A DNA stretch of 64,000 bases, from the NCBI GenBank assembly GCA_031127095.1, contig JARIEX010000001.1, positions 1 through 64,000 on the forward strand, read 5' to 3'. The notes under the pieces were generated by a model. The model had not been told where the DNA came from, ran no database searches, and saw only the letters and a list, made by a program, of their open reading frames with translations. Position numbers and translations under genes: made by a program. This stretch comes from Gemmatimonadota bacterium (GTDB lineage Bacteria > Gemmatimonadota > Gemmatimonadetes > Gemmatimonadales > Gemmatimonadaceae). Shown here in pieces: positions 1-8,760 of this stretch (positions are counted from its first letter, which is position 1; each line of letters begins with the position of its first letter).

Positions 1-593
1 GAGAGCAACTGGCGCACGATGCGCTCGGTGAGCCCCCACACGATGTGCTGCTCCACGCGGTACGCGGGAAACCGCGCGGACTGTCCCTGAATCTCCATCA
101 CATGCTCGGCCTGCGTATCGTCGTGACGCAGCACGGACAGCGGCACCCAGAACGTGGCCGCCACTTCGTCGCTCCGCACCAGCACCACCGACGGCTCCAC
201 GAGCGCGACGAACGGCCGGATCAGCACAGGAGGCAGCGTGCGATTGCGGGGCGCCAAATCATCGAGCCGCCCCAGCATCTGCCCCTGCGTCAGGTCGAGC
301 GCCAGTTCTTCCATCGTTTCACGGACGGCCGTTCCCTCGAGCGATGCGTCACCCGGCTCGTGCCGTCCACCGGGAAAGGCCATGTGGCCGCTCCATGGGT
401 CGCGCGCCAACTCCGCGCGCTTGATGAACAGCACCTCCGGCTCCTGCTCGACCACGCGCAGCACCACCGACACCGCCGCCAGCCGCGACGAAGCCGTGGC
501 CACCGCATCGATCGGGGTGCGCGCCGCCAGCCGCCGCGCGAGCCGCGACACATCGGCCTGTTGCAGGGCCCGTTGCAGGAGCTGCTCGCGCAT
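1..593 (-). CDS. NUDIX hydrolase (CoA pyrophosphatase-like), 3' end cut by window edge
   Basis: Reverse-strand translation MREQLLQRALQQADVSRLARRLAAR... with Nudix box GGRHEPGDASLEGTAVRETMEELAL; runs off the window start. Confidence 0.85.
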   Translation of the reverse strand, partial: MREQLLQRALQQADVSRLARRLAARTPIDAVATASSRLAAVSVVLRVVEQEPEVLFIKRAELARDPWSGHMAFPGGRHEPGDASLEGTAVRETMEELALDLTQGQMLGRLDDLAPRNRTLPPVLIRPFVALVEPSVVLVRSDEVAATFWVPLSVLRHDDTQAEHVMEIQGQSARFPAYRVEQHIVWGLTERIVRQLL

Positions 594-601
594 GGCGGCC
601 G

Positions 602-958
602 TCAGTCCGCGACCGCGCCTCCCGACGCCACCCAGTCGCGAAAACCGCCCGCCATCGACGCGACGTTGGTGTAGCCCATCTCCAGCAGCGTGCGCGCCGC
701 CAGCGCCGAGCGATTACCGCTCGCGCACATGAGCACCACCTGCGCGTCACGGGGGACGATCGATTCGATCTGGCTTTCGAGAACGCCACGGCCGATGTAC
801 TGCGCCGGCGCGGCGTGGCCAAGGCTCCATTCGTTCTGCTCGCGGACGTCGATGAGCACCAGCGGTGCGCCGTGGGCGAGGCGGTCCTGGACTTCGCGCG
901 CCGTCACCTCGGTGATCCCTGCCTTGGCCTCGGCGATGAGTTGCTGTGCAGTCTTCAT
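602..958 (-). CDS. Rhodanese-like domain protein
   Basis: MKTAQQLIAEAKAGITEVTAREVQDRL...LVLIDVREQNEWSLGHA...VLMCASGNRSALAARTLLEMGY; rhodanese active-site loop CASGNRS. Confidence 0.9.
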   Translation of the reverse strand: MKTAQQLIAEAKAGITEVTAREVQDRLAHGAPLVLIDVREQNEWSLGHAAPAQYIGRGVLESQIESIVPRDAQVVLMCASGNRSALAARTLLEMGYTNVASMAGGFRDWVASGGAVAD

Positions 959-959
959 G

Positions 960-2012
960 TCACGTCCCGGGTGAAGTGAGAAAGGGCGATGTCTCGTGGA
1001 GCGTCGTGTCGACACGCAACGTGCGCGTGTCGGCGTCCAGCGTGGCCATGGCGCCGAAGGGCAGCGTCCACTGGTCGGAAATATGACCCACCGGAATGCC
1101 GAGCAGCGTGGGCACCTGCAACGCGTCCGCCAGTTCGGTCACGAGCGCGGTGATGCTGCGCGTGCCATCGTCGCTGGTATCCGTGCAATCGGTGCAGGCG
1201 CCGAACGCGATGCCCACGCACCCGTGGAACGACCCGGCGAGGCGCAGCTGGGTGAGCATACGGTCGATCCGGTAGGTGGCCTCGTTGATGTCTTCGAGCA
1301 CGAGAATCGCGCCGTTGAAATCAACGGCCCACGGCGTGCCGCACAGCGAGGCCACCAGTGCCAGATTCCCGCCGGCCAACCGGCCGTGAGCCACGCCACC
1401 GCGGATCACCTGTGCCTCCGGGGCGATGCCGCCGCTGTCCGCCTGCTGCTGCACCGCACGCACGAGCGAGTCGCGCGAGAAGTCCGACAGCGGCGACCGC
1501 GCCGTGGGGCCGTGATAGCTCACCAGCCCGGCGTGTTGCCAAGCGGCGTGCAACGCCGTGATGTCCGAATAGCCGAGCAAGACTTTGGGGTGCTGCTGCA
1601 GGAACGGCGCGCCGAGCCGCGGCAGCAGTCGCGCCGCGCCGTAGCCGCCGCGCAGACACCAGATGCCGTCGATGGCATCATCGGCAATCGCGGCGAGAAG
1701 GTCGTCGCCGCGCTGCACGTCGTCGCCGGCAAAGTACCCCGTGCGTTGCATCGCGTGTCGCCCGACCTGCACCTCCCAACCCAGCGACTCGGCGGTCGCC
1801 ACCGCGCGCTCGAGCTCGTGCGGCCCGTGCAGCGGTCCCGACGGCGAGATCATGGCCACCCGCGACCCCGGCGGCAGCGGGGGCGGCAGGATCAACGCCG
1901 TGCGCAACGCCGTGCGCAACGACGGGTGATCGGCCGCGCGATCGGACCCGGGCCGGACATCACGCCCGGTATCGCGTTCCGGCAAATCAGGAGTGCCCGC
2001 CGCTGCAGCCAT
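960..2012 (-). CDS. LD-carboxypeptidase (S66 family, muramoyltetrapeptide carboxypeptidase-like)
   Basis: PPPLPPGSRVAMISPSGPL...GIWCLRGGYGAARLLPRL...LLGYSDITALHAA...LAGGNLALVASLCGTPWAVDFNGAILVLEDINEATYRIDRMLTQL. N-terminal start uncertain. Confidence 0.88.
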   Translation of the reverse strand: MAAAAGTPDLPERDTGRDVRPGSDRAADHPSLRTALRTALILPPPLPPGSRVAMISPSGPLHGPHELERAVATAESLGWEVQVGRHAMQRTGYFAGDDVQRGDDLLAAIADDAIDGIWCLRGGYGAARLLPRLGAPFLQQHPKVLLGYSDITALHAAWQHAGLVSYHGPTARSPLSDFSRDSLVRAVQQQADSGGIAPEAQVIRGGVAHGRLAGGNLALVASLCGTPWAVDFNGAILVLEDINEATYRIDRMLTQLRLAGSFHGCVGIAFGACTDCTDTSDDGTRSITALVTELADALQVPTLLGIPVGHISDQWTLPFGAMATLDADTRTLRVDTTLHETSPFLTSPGT

Positions 2013-2123
2013 CCCGCAACGTATCGGCCCTGCCACGGGCGAGCAACGGAATGCGCCGGCCGGCCGGTACGTCGCCCGTGGCAGTGTCATCAGCGCCGTG
2101 CACCGGCCACCTTGCAGCACATC

Positions 2124-3311
2124 ATGCTCTCCCCATCGATTCCCCTGATCGCGGCGATCGCGACCGCACCATGGGTGGCGGCGCCGCTGGTGCTGGCGCG
2201 TCGCCTGCGCACCACGCCCAGCCTCGACGACCTCGATGAGGCCGCGCTGACCTCGGGCAGCCAGCCTCGCGTGAGTATCGTGTTGCCGGCCCGCAACGAG
2301 GCCGTGCACATCGCGGCGTGCGTGCGCAGCATCCGGGCCAGCACGTGGCCGGATCTCGAGCTCATCGTGGTGGACGACCACTCCACCGACGGCACCGGTG
2401 CGTTGGCCCGTGACGCTGCCCAGGGCGACGCCCGCGTGCGGGTGATCGACGCCCCGGATCTGCCACCGGGGTGGTTTGGTAAGCAGTGGGCCTGCCAATC
2501 CGGTGCGGCGCATGCCACCGGATCGTTGCTGTTGTTCACCGACGCGGACACGCGGCACGCGCCCGATCTCGTGACGCGCATGGTGCGCATGCGCGAGCAG
2601 CGCGGCGCCGAGTTGCTGTCGGTGGCGGGCCATCAGGCCATGGGGACGATCTGGGAGCGTGCGGTGCAGCCGTCGGTGTTCACGCTGATTCTCACGCGCT
2701 ACGGCGGGGCCGACGCCATGGAACGTGCCACGAATCCGCGCGATGTCGTCGCCAACGGCCAGTGCTTCATGCTCTCGCGCACGGTCTACGACGCCCTCGG
2801 CGGCCACGAGCCCATCCGCGGCTACGTCGTCGAGGACGTCATGATGGCGCAGGCCGTCAACCGGTCGGGCGGGCGGGTGTCGCTGGCCCTCGGGATCGGA
2901 CAGCTCAGCACGCGCATGTACGACGGGCTGTCCAGCCTCAGGAAGGGGTGGGGCAAGAACATGTACGCCGGTGGACGCCACGCGATGTGGTGGGGTGCCC
3001 TGGGGCAGCGCCTGTACCCGCTGTTCCTGCTCGCCTTTCCGGTGGGCGTGCTCGCACCGTTCGTGGCGCTGGCGATCAGTGGGTGGAACGCCGCCACCGG
3101 TGGCGCCCCGTCGGGGTGGCTGCTCTGGAGCGCCGTCACGAGCCTCGCCGTCCTCGCGTCGTTCGCCGCGGCCAACCGGCTCAACCGGGACCCGGCATAT
3201 CGCGCGCTGCTCGCCCCGCTGGGCGGCGCGATCGTCCTGCTGATTTGTGTGCAGGCGATCGCGCGCGGCAACCGCGTGCAATGGAAAGACCGCGGCTACG
3301 TGTCACAGTAG
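2124..3311 (+). CDS. Family 2 glycosyltransferase, membrane-associated
   Basis: VSIVLPARNEAVHIAACVRSIRAS...LELIVVDDHSTDGTGALAR...LLLFTDADTRHAPDLV plus C-terminal TM segments. Confidence 0.88.
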   Translation: MLSPSIPLIAAIATAPWVAAPLVLARRLRTTPSLDDLDEAALTSGSQPRVSIVLPARNEAVHIAACVRSIRASTWPDLELIVVDDHSTDGTGALARDAAQGDARVRVIDAPDLPPGWFGKQWACQSGAAHATGSLLLFTDADTRHAPDLVTRMVRMREQRGAELLSVAGHQAMGTIWERAVQPSVFTLILTRYGGADAMERATNPRDVVANGQCFMLSRTVYDALGGHEPIRGYVVEDVMMAQAVNRSGGRVSLALGIGQLSTRMYDGLSSLRKGWGKNMYAGGRHAMWWGALGQRLYPLFLLAFPVGVLAPFVALAISGWNAATGGAPSGWLLWSAVTSLAVLASFAAANRLNRDPAYRALLAPLGGAIVLLICVQAIARGNRVQWKDRGYVSQ

Positions 3312-3336
3312 CCGCGGTGGCATCGCCGACGCGGCG

Positions 3337-4182
3337 TTACTGCGTGAGCCGCGTGGCGCGCGCGAGATAGGCGGCCCGCAGCCGCATCGTCACCGGTCCC
3401 GGGGCGCCGTCGGCGATGGTGTGATCGTCGATGCGCGTCACCGGCAGCACGAAACTCGTCGCGCTGCTCATCAGGCATTCGTCCGCGGCCAGCGCCTGCG
3501 TTACCGTGAACGCCCGCTCGCGTACCGGCACGCCGGCCTCGTGCGCGATCTCCAGCACCACGTCACGCGTAATGCCGGCCAGGATGTCGCTCGACGTCGG
3601 GCGCGTGCACAGCGTCCCGTCGCGTACGATCCACACGTTGCTCGAACCGCCTTCGGTCACGAGTCCGTCCTCGTGCATCATCGCCTCGAACGCGCCCGCC
3701 GCGCGCGCGGACTGCTTGGCCAGCACCTGCGCGAGCATGCTGGTGCTCTTGATGTCGCACCGCTGCCAGCGCAGATCCGGCACCGTGAGCAGACGGACAC
3801 CGGCGGCGTTCGGGTCGGCGAGCAGCAGCTTCGGGCGGGCGTACGCGAACATCGTGGGGACCACCTGCGCGGGGAACGGGAAATCCCGCTCCGCGACGCC
3901 GCGGGTGACCTGCAGGTACACGAGCCCCTCGTGCACACCGTTCTGCGTGGCCAGCTGCTGCATCACGTCCAGCCACACGGCAGTCGGCTGCGTGTCCGGG
4001 ATACCGATCGCGGCCAGCGACCGCGACAGTCGTACCAAGTGACGGTCGGCGTCCAGCAACCGGCCGTTCACCACCGCCGCGACTTCGTACACACCGTCGC
4101 CGAACAGGAGGCCGCGATCGAAGATGGACACGTGGGCGTCCTGTTCGGCGACGAAGGATCCGTTGAGCCAGCAGACGGGCAT
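3337..4182 (-). CDS. Class IV aminotransferase (D-amino-acid / branched-chain type)
   Basis: MPVCWLNGSFVAEQDAHVSIFDRGLLFGDGVYEVAAVVNGRLL...KSTSMLAQVLAKQSA...VTEGGSSNVWIV. Confidence 0.9.
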   Translation of the reverse strand: MPVCWLNGSFVAEQDAHVSIFDRGLLFGDGVYEVAAVVNGRLLDADRHLVRLSRSLAAIGIPDTQPTAVWLDVMQQLATQNGVHEGLVYLQVTRGVAERDFPFPAQVVPTMFAYARPKLLLADPNAAGVRLLTVPDLRWQRCDIKSTSMLAQVLAKQSARAAGAFEAMMHEDGLVTEGGSSNVWIVRDGTLCTRPTSSDILAGITRDVVLEIAHEAGVPVRERAFTVTQALAADECLMSSATSFVLPVTRIDDHTIADGAPGPVTMRLRAAYLARATRLTQ

Positions 4183-4219
4183 GGGAAGTCGGGCGGTGAG
4201 GGAAAAAGAACGGTCGGAT

Positions 4220-5410
4220 TCAGAGCATCGTGCGGCACACACCGGCCACGGCACCGGCCAGCAGCACCCACCCGCTGCCGAGTTGCGTGAACAGGAGCAC
4301 CACGGCCGACAGGGCCAAGATAGCCAGCGCCACGGGATCGGGGGTAATCGTACGCGCCATCAGCAGCACGACCGACGTCATCAGCGCCAGCGAGACCGCA
4401 TTCACGCCGTCGAGGGCGGACGACCAGCGATGCGAGCTCCGCAGGCGTGCCACGAAGGGTGCCGTGAGCGCGACCGCCACGAACGCCGGCAGAAAGATCC
4501 CGACCGTCGCCGCTAGCGCGCCCGCCGGTCCGCCCACGAGATAGCCCACGAACGTGGCCGCTGAGAACACCGGCCCCGGGGTGATCTGTCCCACGGCGAT
4601 GGCGTCGAGCAGCTGCGCATCGGTGAGCACGCCCTGCCGCACCACGAACTCGCCGCGCAGAAACGACAGCAGCACGTAGCCGCTGCCGAAGAGCACGCTG
4701 CCGATTTTGGCGAAGGCGAGCAGGATCGACCACGGCGCCATGGCGGTCGCCATGGCGGCGGCCGCCGTCGTCGTCGCCGCGACCGGCAGCGGGGAGGCGG
4801 CGGCGCCGAGGAGGAGGCCGGCCACCGGGCGCGCTGAGAGATGGGCGTCGTCATCAGCAGCCTCCGTCCACGCGCCCGCGCGCACCACCGAGATTATCAG
4901 GGCCACCGCAAGCACCGCGAGCTCCGACACGCCGCCCAGCACCGCCGCCAGACTCGCGACCGCCAGCGCGGCCGCCCAGCGCGTGCGCACGAGGCTCGCG
5001 CGCAGACGCCAGAGCGCCTGCACCACCACGGCCACCACCACCGGCTGCATTCCCGCCAGCATGGCCGCGGCACGCACCCGCCACACCGCGCTCTCGTGCG
5101 CCATGGTGTACGCGGCCGCGAGCCCCCACACCAGCAGGACCGCCGGCAGGATGAAGCTCACCCCGGCCGCGAACAGCCCGGACCATCCGGCCCGACGGTA
5201 GCCCAGATGAATCGCGAGCTCGGTGGAGTTGGGGCCGGGGATCAGGTTGGCCGCGCCCACGAGATCGGCGAACGCGTCGGCCGTCACCCACCGCCGCCGC
5301 CGCACGCATTCGTCCTCCATGGCCGCGATGTGCGCCGCCGGCCCACCAAAGGCCGTCAGCCCCAGTCGACCGAACACGCGCGCCACCTCGACCCACGCCG
5401 CTGTTGCCAT
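4220..5410 (-). CDS. chrA: Chromate transporter, long-chain (CHR family)
   Basis: VFGRLGLTAFGGPAAHIAAMEDE...GAANLIPGPNSTELAIHLGYRRAGW... duplicated CHR domain (FAKIGSVLFGSGYVLLSFLRGEFV...ITPGPVFSAATFVGYLVGG). Confidence 0.9.
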   Translation of the reverse strand: MATAAWVEVARVFGRLGLTAFGGPAAHIAAMEDECVRRRRWVTADAFADLVGAANLIPGPNSTELAIHLGYRRAGWSGLFAAGVSFILPAVLLVWGLAAAYTMAHESAVWRVRAAAMLAGMQPVVVAVVVQALWRLRASLVRTRWAAALAVASLAAVLGGVSELAVLAVALIISVVRAGAWTEAADDDAHLSARPVAGLLLGAAASPLPVAATTTAAAAMATAMAPWSILLAFAKIGSVLFGSGYVLLSFLRGEFVVRQGVLTDAQLLDAIAVGQITPGPVFSAATFVGYLVGGPAGALAATVGIFLPAFVAVALTAPFVARLRSSHRWSSALDGVNAVSLALMTSVVLLMARTITPDPVALAILALSAVVLLFTQLGSGWVLLAGAVAGVCRTML

Positions 5411-5462
5411 CCCGCAGCGTACGCACCCGCCCCGCGCTCCGAAAGCACCACCGGCGTACTTC

Positions 5463-5500
5463 GGGTGACACACGGCCATCGGGTCACCCCTACGATGGCC
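5463..5500. promoter_or_regulatory. Two interlocked inverted repeats upstream of the methyltransferase gene
   Basis: GGGTGAC (5463-5469)/GTCACCC (5483-5489) and GGCCATCG (5474-5481)/CGATGGCC (5493-5500), order A-B-A'-B', ending 2 nt before the GTG at 5503. Confidence 0.5.
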
Positions 5501-5502
5501 CC

Positions 5503-8500
5503 GTGCTCACACTCCGCGCCGCCGCCCAACTGCTCGCGCAGGCCGACTCCCGGTCCGCGCTACGCCCCATCGCCCACGCCATGGGCTTCACCGCGCCCGC
5601 CATCCGGATCGCGACCCACGACCGCAGTCCGCTGCGCCTGGACGCACTCGTGACCAGCGCCGACCTGCGGCACGGCCCGGACACCCTGCGCCTGCTCTGC
5701 GCCGAACTCGCCCCACCCACCGATCTCGCCGCCGCCGCCGACCCGCGCGAACTCACCCGACGGCTCGCCCTCACGCTCCTGCAGCAAGCCCCCGCGCGCC
5801 ACTGGTGCCTGGTCACGCTCGATGCCCGCCAGCGCACGCTCTGCATCGCCACGGTCCAGCCCCACGCCAACGGACCGCGCATCGCCGCCCTCCGCATCGA
5901 CCGCGCGCGCGTGGTCGACTCCGACGCCGACACGCTCCGCACGCTCGCGGCCGTGACGGAGCCGTCGGCCCTGCTGCGCCACGCCCGCTTCACCGACATC
6001 CTGCGACGGGACGCGCTGTCCAACCGGTTCTACGGCGTGCTCGAACGCGCCGTCAGCACACTCGCCACCGACGCCACGGGCACCGCCTCACCGGCAGAAC
6101 GCCGCGAACTGGCGCTGCTCTGCACCTCACGTTGCCTCTTCCTGGCGTTCCTGGAAGCGAAGGGCTGGCTCGACCATCGCCTCGACTTTCTCATGCACCA
6201 CACCACCGCCCAGCTCGAACGCGGTGGGCACCTCCACCAGCGCCTGCTGCGCCCGCTCTTCTTCGGCACGCTCAACACGCCGCGCCGCGACCGCGCACCC
6301 GCCGCCCGCGCCTTCGGAGCGGTGCCGTTTCTCAACGGCGGTCTCTTCTCGCCCACTCCCCTCGAACGCCGGCACCGCACGCTCCGCTTCTCCGATGACG
6401 CCGTCACGCACCTCATCGGCGCCGTGCTCGATCGCCATCGCTTCACCGCGCACGAGGATTCGGCCGCCTGGTCGGAAGCCGCGGTCGATCCGGAAATGCT
6501 CGGCCGCGCCTTCGAATCACTCATGGCCACCGACGAACGCCGCCGCTCAGGCGCGTTCTACACGCCGCCCGCACTGGTCGATCACGTGGTGCGCGATGCC
6601 CTGCACACCGCCCTCCCCGGTCTCCCCGCCGATGCCCTCGACGATACCCGCGTCGCACCACACGACGACGCACCGCTCGCTATCCCCGCCGCCACACTGC
6701 ATGCCCTCAATCACCTGCGCATCCTCGATCCGGCATGTGGGTCCGGCGCCTTCCTCGTGCACACGCTGGAACGCCTCGCCGCCCTGCACCAACGCGTCGA
6801 TCCCACGGTCGCCACACACCACATCCGCCGCCGCCTGCTCACCCACGGCATCTTCGGCGTCGATCGCAATCCGGTCGCGGTCTGGCTCTGCGAATTACGT
6901 CTCTGGCTGTCGGTGGTCATCGAATGCCCGGAAACGGATGTCACGCGCGTGCCGCCACTGCCCAACCTGGATCATCACATCCGCGTCGGTGACTCGCTCG
7001 CCGGTGGCTCCTTCCGCTTCGCGCCCCCCAGCGCCCGCACCCTGACCACGCTGCGCGAGCGCTACACCCGCGCCGCCGGCCCCCGCAAACACGCCATCGC
7101 CTCCGCCCTGCAACGCGAGGAACGACGGCGCGCCATCGCCGAAGTCACCCGACGACACGACGCGATCCGCACGGAACGCGCCGCCCTCCTCGGCACACTC
7201 CGCGCACGCGATCTGTTCGGACAGCGCCGCCCCCCCAACCGACACGACCGGCAACGCCTCGCCCTCCTCCGCCAGCACGGCCGCGATCTCTCCGCCGCCC
7301 GCGCACGGCTCGCCGACGGCGGCGCCCTCCCGTTCCGATTCGTCACCTACTTCGCCGACGTCGCCGCCGCCGGAGGATTCGACGTCATCGTGGGCAATCC
7401 GCCGTGGGTGCGCCCGCACGCCCTCACCCACGACGACCGCGAACGCCTGCGCCGCGAGTTCCGCAGCATGCGCGCCGCCACCTGGCACGCCGGCGCCGCC
7501 CGCGCCGGCGCCGGCGTGGGCTTCGCCTCACAACCGGATCTGGCGGTCGCATTCATCGAACGCAGCCTGGAATTGCTCGCCCCGCACGGCACCCTCGCCC
7601 TGCTGGTCCCGGCCAAGCTCTGGCGCACGCTCTCCGGCGGCGGCATCCGACGCACGATCTCACAACACGCCGACATCCGCACGATCCGCGATTGGAGTGA
7701 TGCCCCGGCCCTGTTCGACGCGGCCACCTATCCGTCACTGCTCGTCGCCAGCAAACACCCGCCGCACAACGAGCCCCCCATGTCACCCACCGACATCGCG
7801 GTCTCGGTCGCCCGCGGCGCCCACGACCGCCCATTCCAACTGCCAACGGCACGACTCGCCCTGGGCGGCGACCCGGCCGCCCCCTGGATCCTCCTCCCCC
7901 CCGACGCCCACTCGGCCTTCGAACGGCTCCGCACGTCCGGACCCCCACTCGGCGACTCCCCCCTCGGCCGCCCCCTCCTCGGCATCAAATGCGGCTGCAA
8001 CGCCGCCTTCCTCGTCCACGCCCACGAACACGACGACGACGGCGCCACCGTCCGCAGCGCCGACCCCACCGCCGCCCGCACCGCCGTCATCGAACGACAA
8101 CTCCTCCGGCCCGCCCTGCGCGGGGAATGCCTCTCCGCACGCCACGACGGTACGCCCCGCCCCTCCGGCGACGCACTGCGCCTGATCTGGACCCACGGCC
8201 CCGACGGCATGCCCCTGCGCACCCTCCCGCCCGCCACGGCACGCTGGCTCGCCCACTGGCGCCCACGACTCGAAAGCCGCCGCGATGCCCGCCCCCGACA
8301 ACCCTGGTGGACGCTCTTTCGCACCGAGGCCGCCCGCAGCGATGCCCCCCGCGTGGTCTGGGCCGACATCGGCAAACGCCTGCGCACACGCGTACTCGAC
8401 GCCGATGACCCCACCGTGCCACTCAATACGTGCTACGTGGTCCGCACCCCCACCCTCGACGACGCCCACGCACTCAACGCCCTCCTCCACGCCACCATCA

Positions 8501-8760
8501 CCGCCGCCTGGCTCGACGTCCTCGCCGAACCGGCACGCGGCGGCTTCCGACGATTCCTCGGCTGGACGGTCGCCTCACTCCCCATCCCCGCCGAATGGCC
8601 ACGCGCACGCCGCATCCTCGCACCCCTGGGGCGCCAGATCGCCACGACACAGGCGCCCGGTGATGACGCCCAGCACGACGCCCTCGACCAGGCCGTCGCC
8701 GACGCCTACGACATCCCCCTCCGCCAACTCCTCCCCCTGCTCCACTGGTATCGCCCATGA
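5503..8760 (+). CDS. Eco57I/PglX-like class I DNA methyltransferase (type IIG/BREX/DISARM-related)
   Basis: FLAFLEAKGWLD...SGAFYTPPALVDHVV...ILDPACGSGAFLVHTLERL...GIFGVDRNPVAVWLCELRLWL...FDVIVGNPPWVRP. SAM and NPPW motifs present. GTG start preferred because the ATG at 5404 would overlap chrA. Confidence 0.88.
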   Translation: MLTLRAAAQLLAQADSRSALRPIAHAMGFTAPAIRIATHDRSPLRLDALVTSADLRHGPDTLRLLCAELAPPTDLAAAADPRELTRRLALTLLQQAPARHWCLVTLDARQRTLCIATVQPHANGPRIAALRIDRARVVDSDADTLRTLAAVTEPSALLRHARFTDILRRDALSNRFYGVLERAVSTLATDATGTASPAERRELALLCTSRCLFLAFLEAKGWLDHRLDFLMHHTTAQLERGGHLHQRLLRPLFFGTLNTPRRDRAPAARAFGAVPFLNGGLFSPTPLERRHRTLRFSDDAVTHLIGAVLDRHRFTAHEDSAAWSEAAVDPEMLGRAFESLMATDERRRSGAFYTPPALVDHVVRDALHTALPGLPADALDDTRVAPHDDAPLAIPAATLHALNHLRILDPACGSGAFLVHTLERLAALHQRVDPTVATHHIRRRLLTHGIFGVDRNPVAVWLCELRLWLSVVIECPETDVTRVPPLPNLDHHIRVGDSLAGGSFRFAPPSARTLTTLRERYTRAAGPRKHAIASALQREERRRAIAEVTRRHDAIRTERAALLGTLRARDLFGQRRPPNRHDRQRLALLRQHGRDLSAARARLADGGALPFRFVTYFADVAAAGGFDVIVGNPPWVRPHALTHDDRERLRREFRSMRAATWHAGAARAGAGVGFASQPDLAVAFIERSLELLAPHGTLALLVPAKLWRTLSGGGIRRTISQHADIRTIRDWSDAPALFDAATYPSLLVASKHPPHNEPPMSPTDIAVSVARGAHDRPFQLPTARLALGGDPAAPWILLPPDAHSAFERLRTSGPPLGDSPLGRPLLGIKCGCNAAFLVHAHEHDDDGATVRSADPTAARTAVIERQLLRPALRGECLSARHDGTPRPSGDALRLIWTHGPDGMPLRTLPPATARWLAHWRPRLESRRDARPRQPWWTLFRTEAARSDAPRVVWADIGKRLRTRVLDADDPTVPLNTCYVVRTPTLDDAHALNALLHATITAAWLDVLAEPARGGFRRFLGWTVASLPIPAEWPRARRILAPLGRQIATTQAPGDDAQHDALDQAVADAYDIPLRQLLPLLHWYRP

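Noticed and set aside
1892-1925. 12-bp repeat (gcgcaacgccgt) near the LD-carboxypeptidase N-terminus
   Set aside because: Only two to three copies and near an uncertain start; recorded but too weak for a separate finding.
960-3281. 773-aa minus ORF as one fused protein
   Set aside because: Only the segment up to about 2012 resembles LD-carboxypeptidase; the upstream part is antisense to the GT2 gene.
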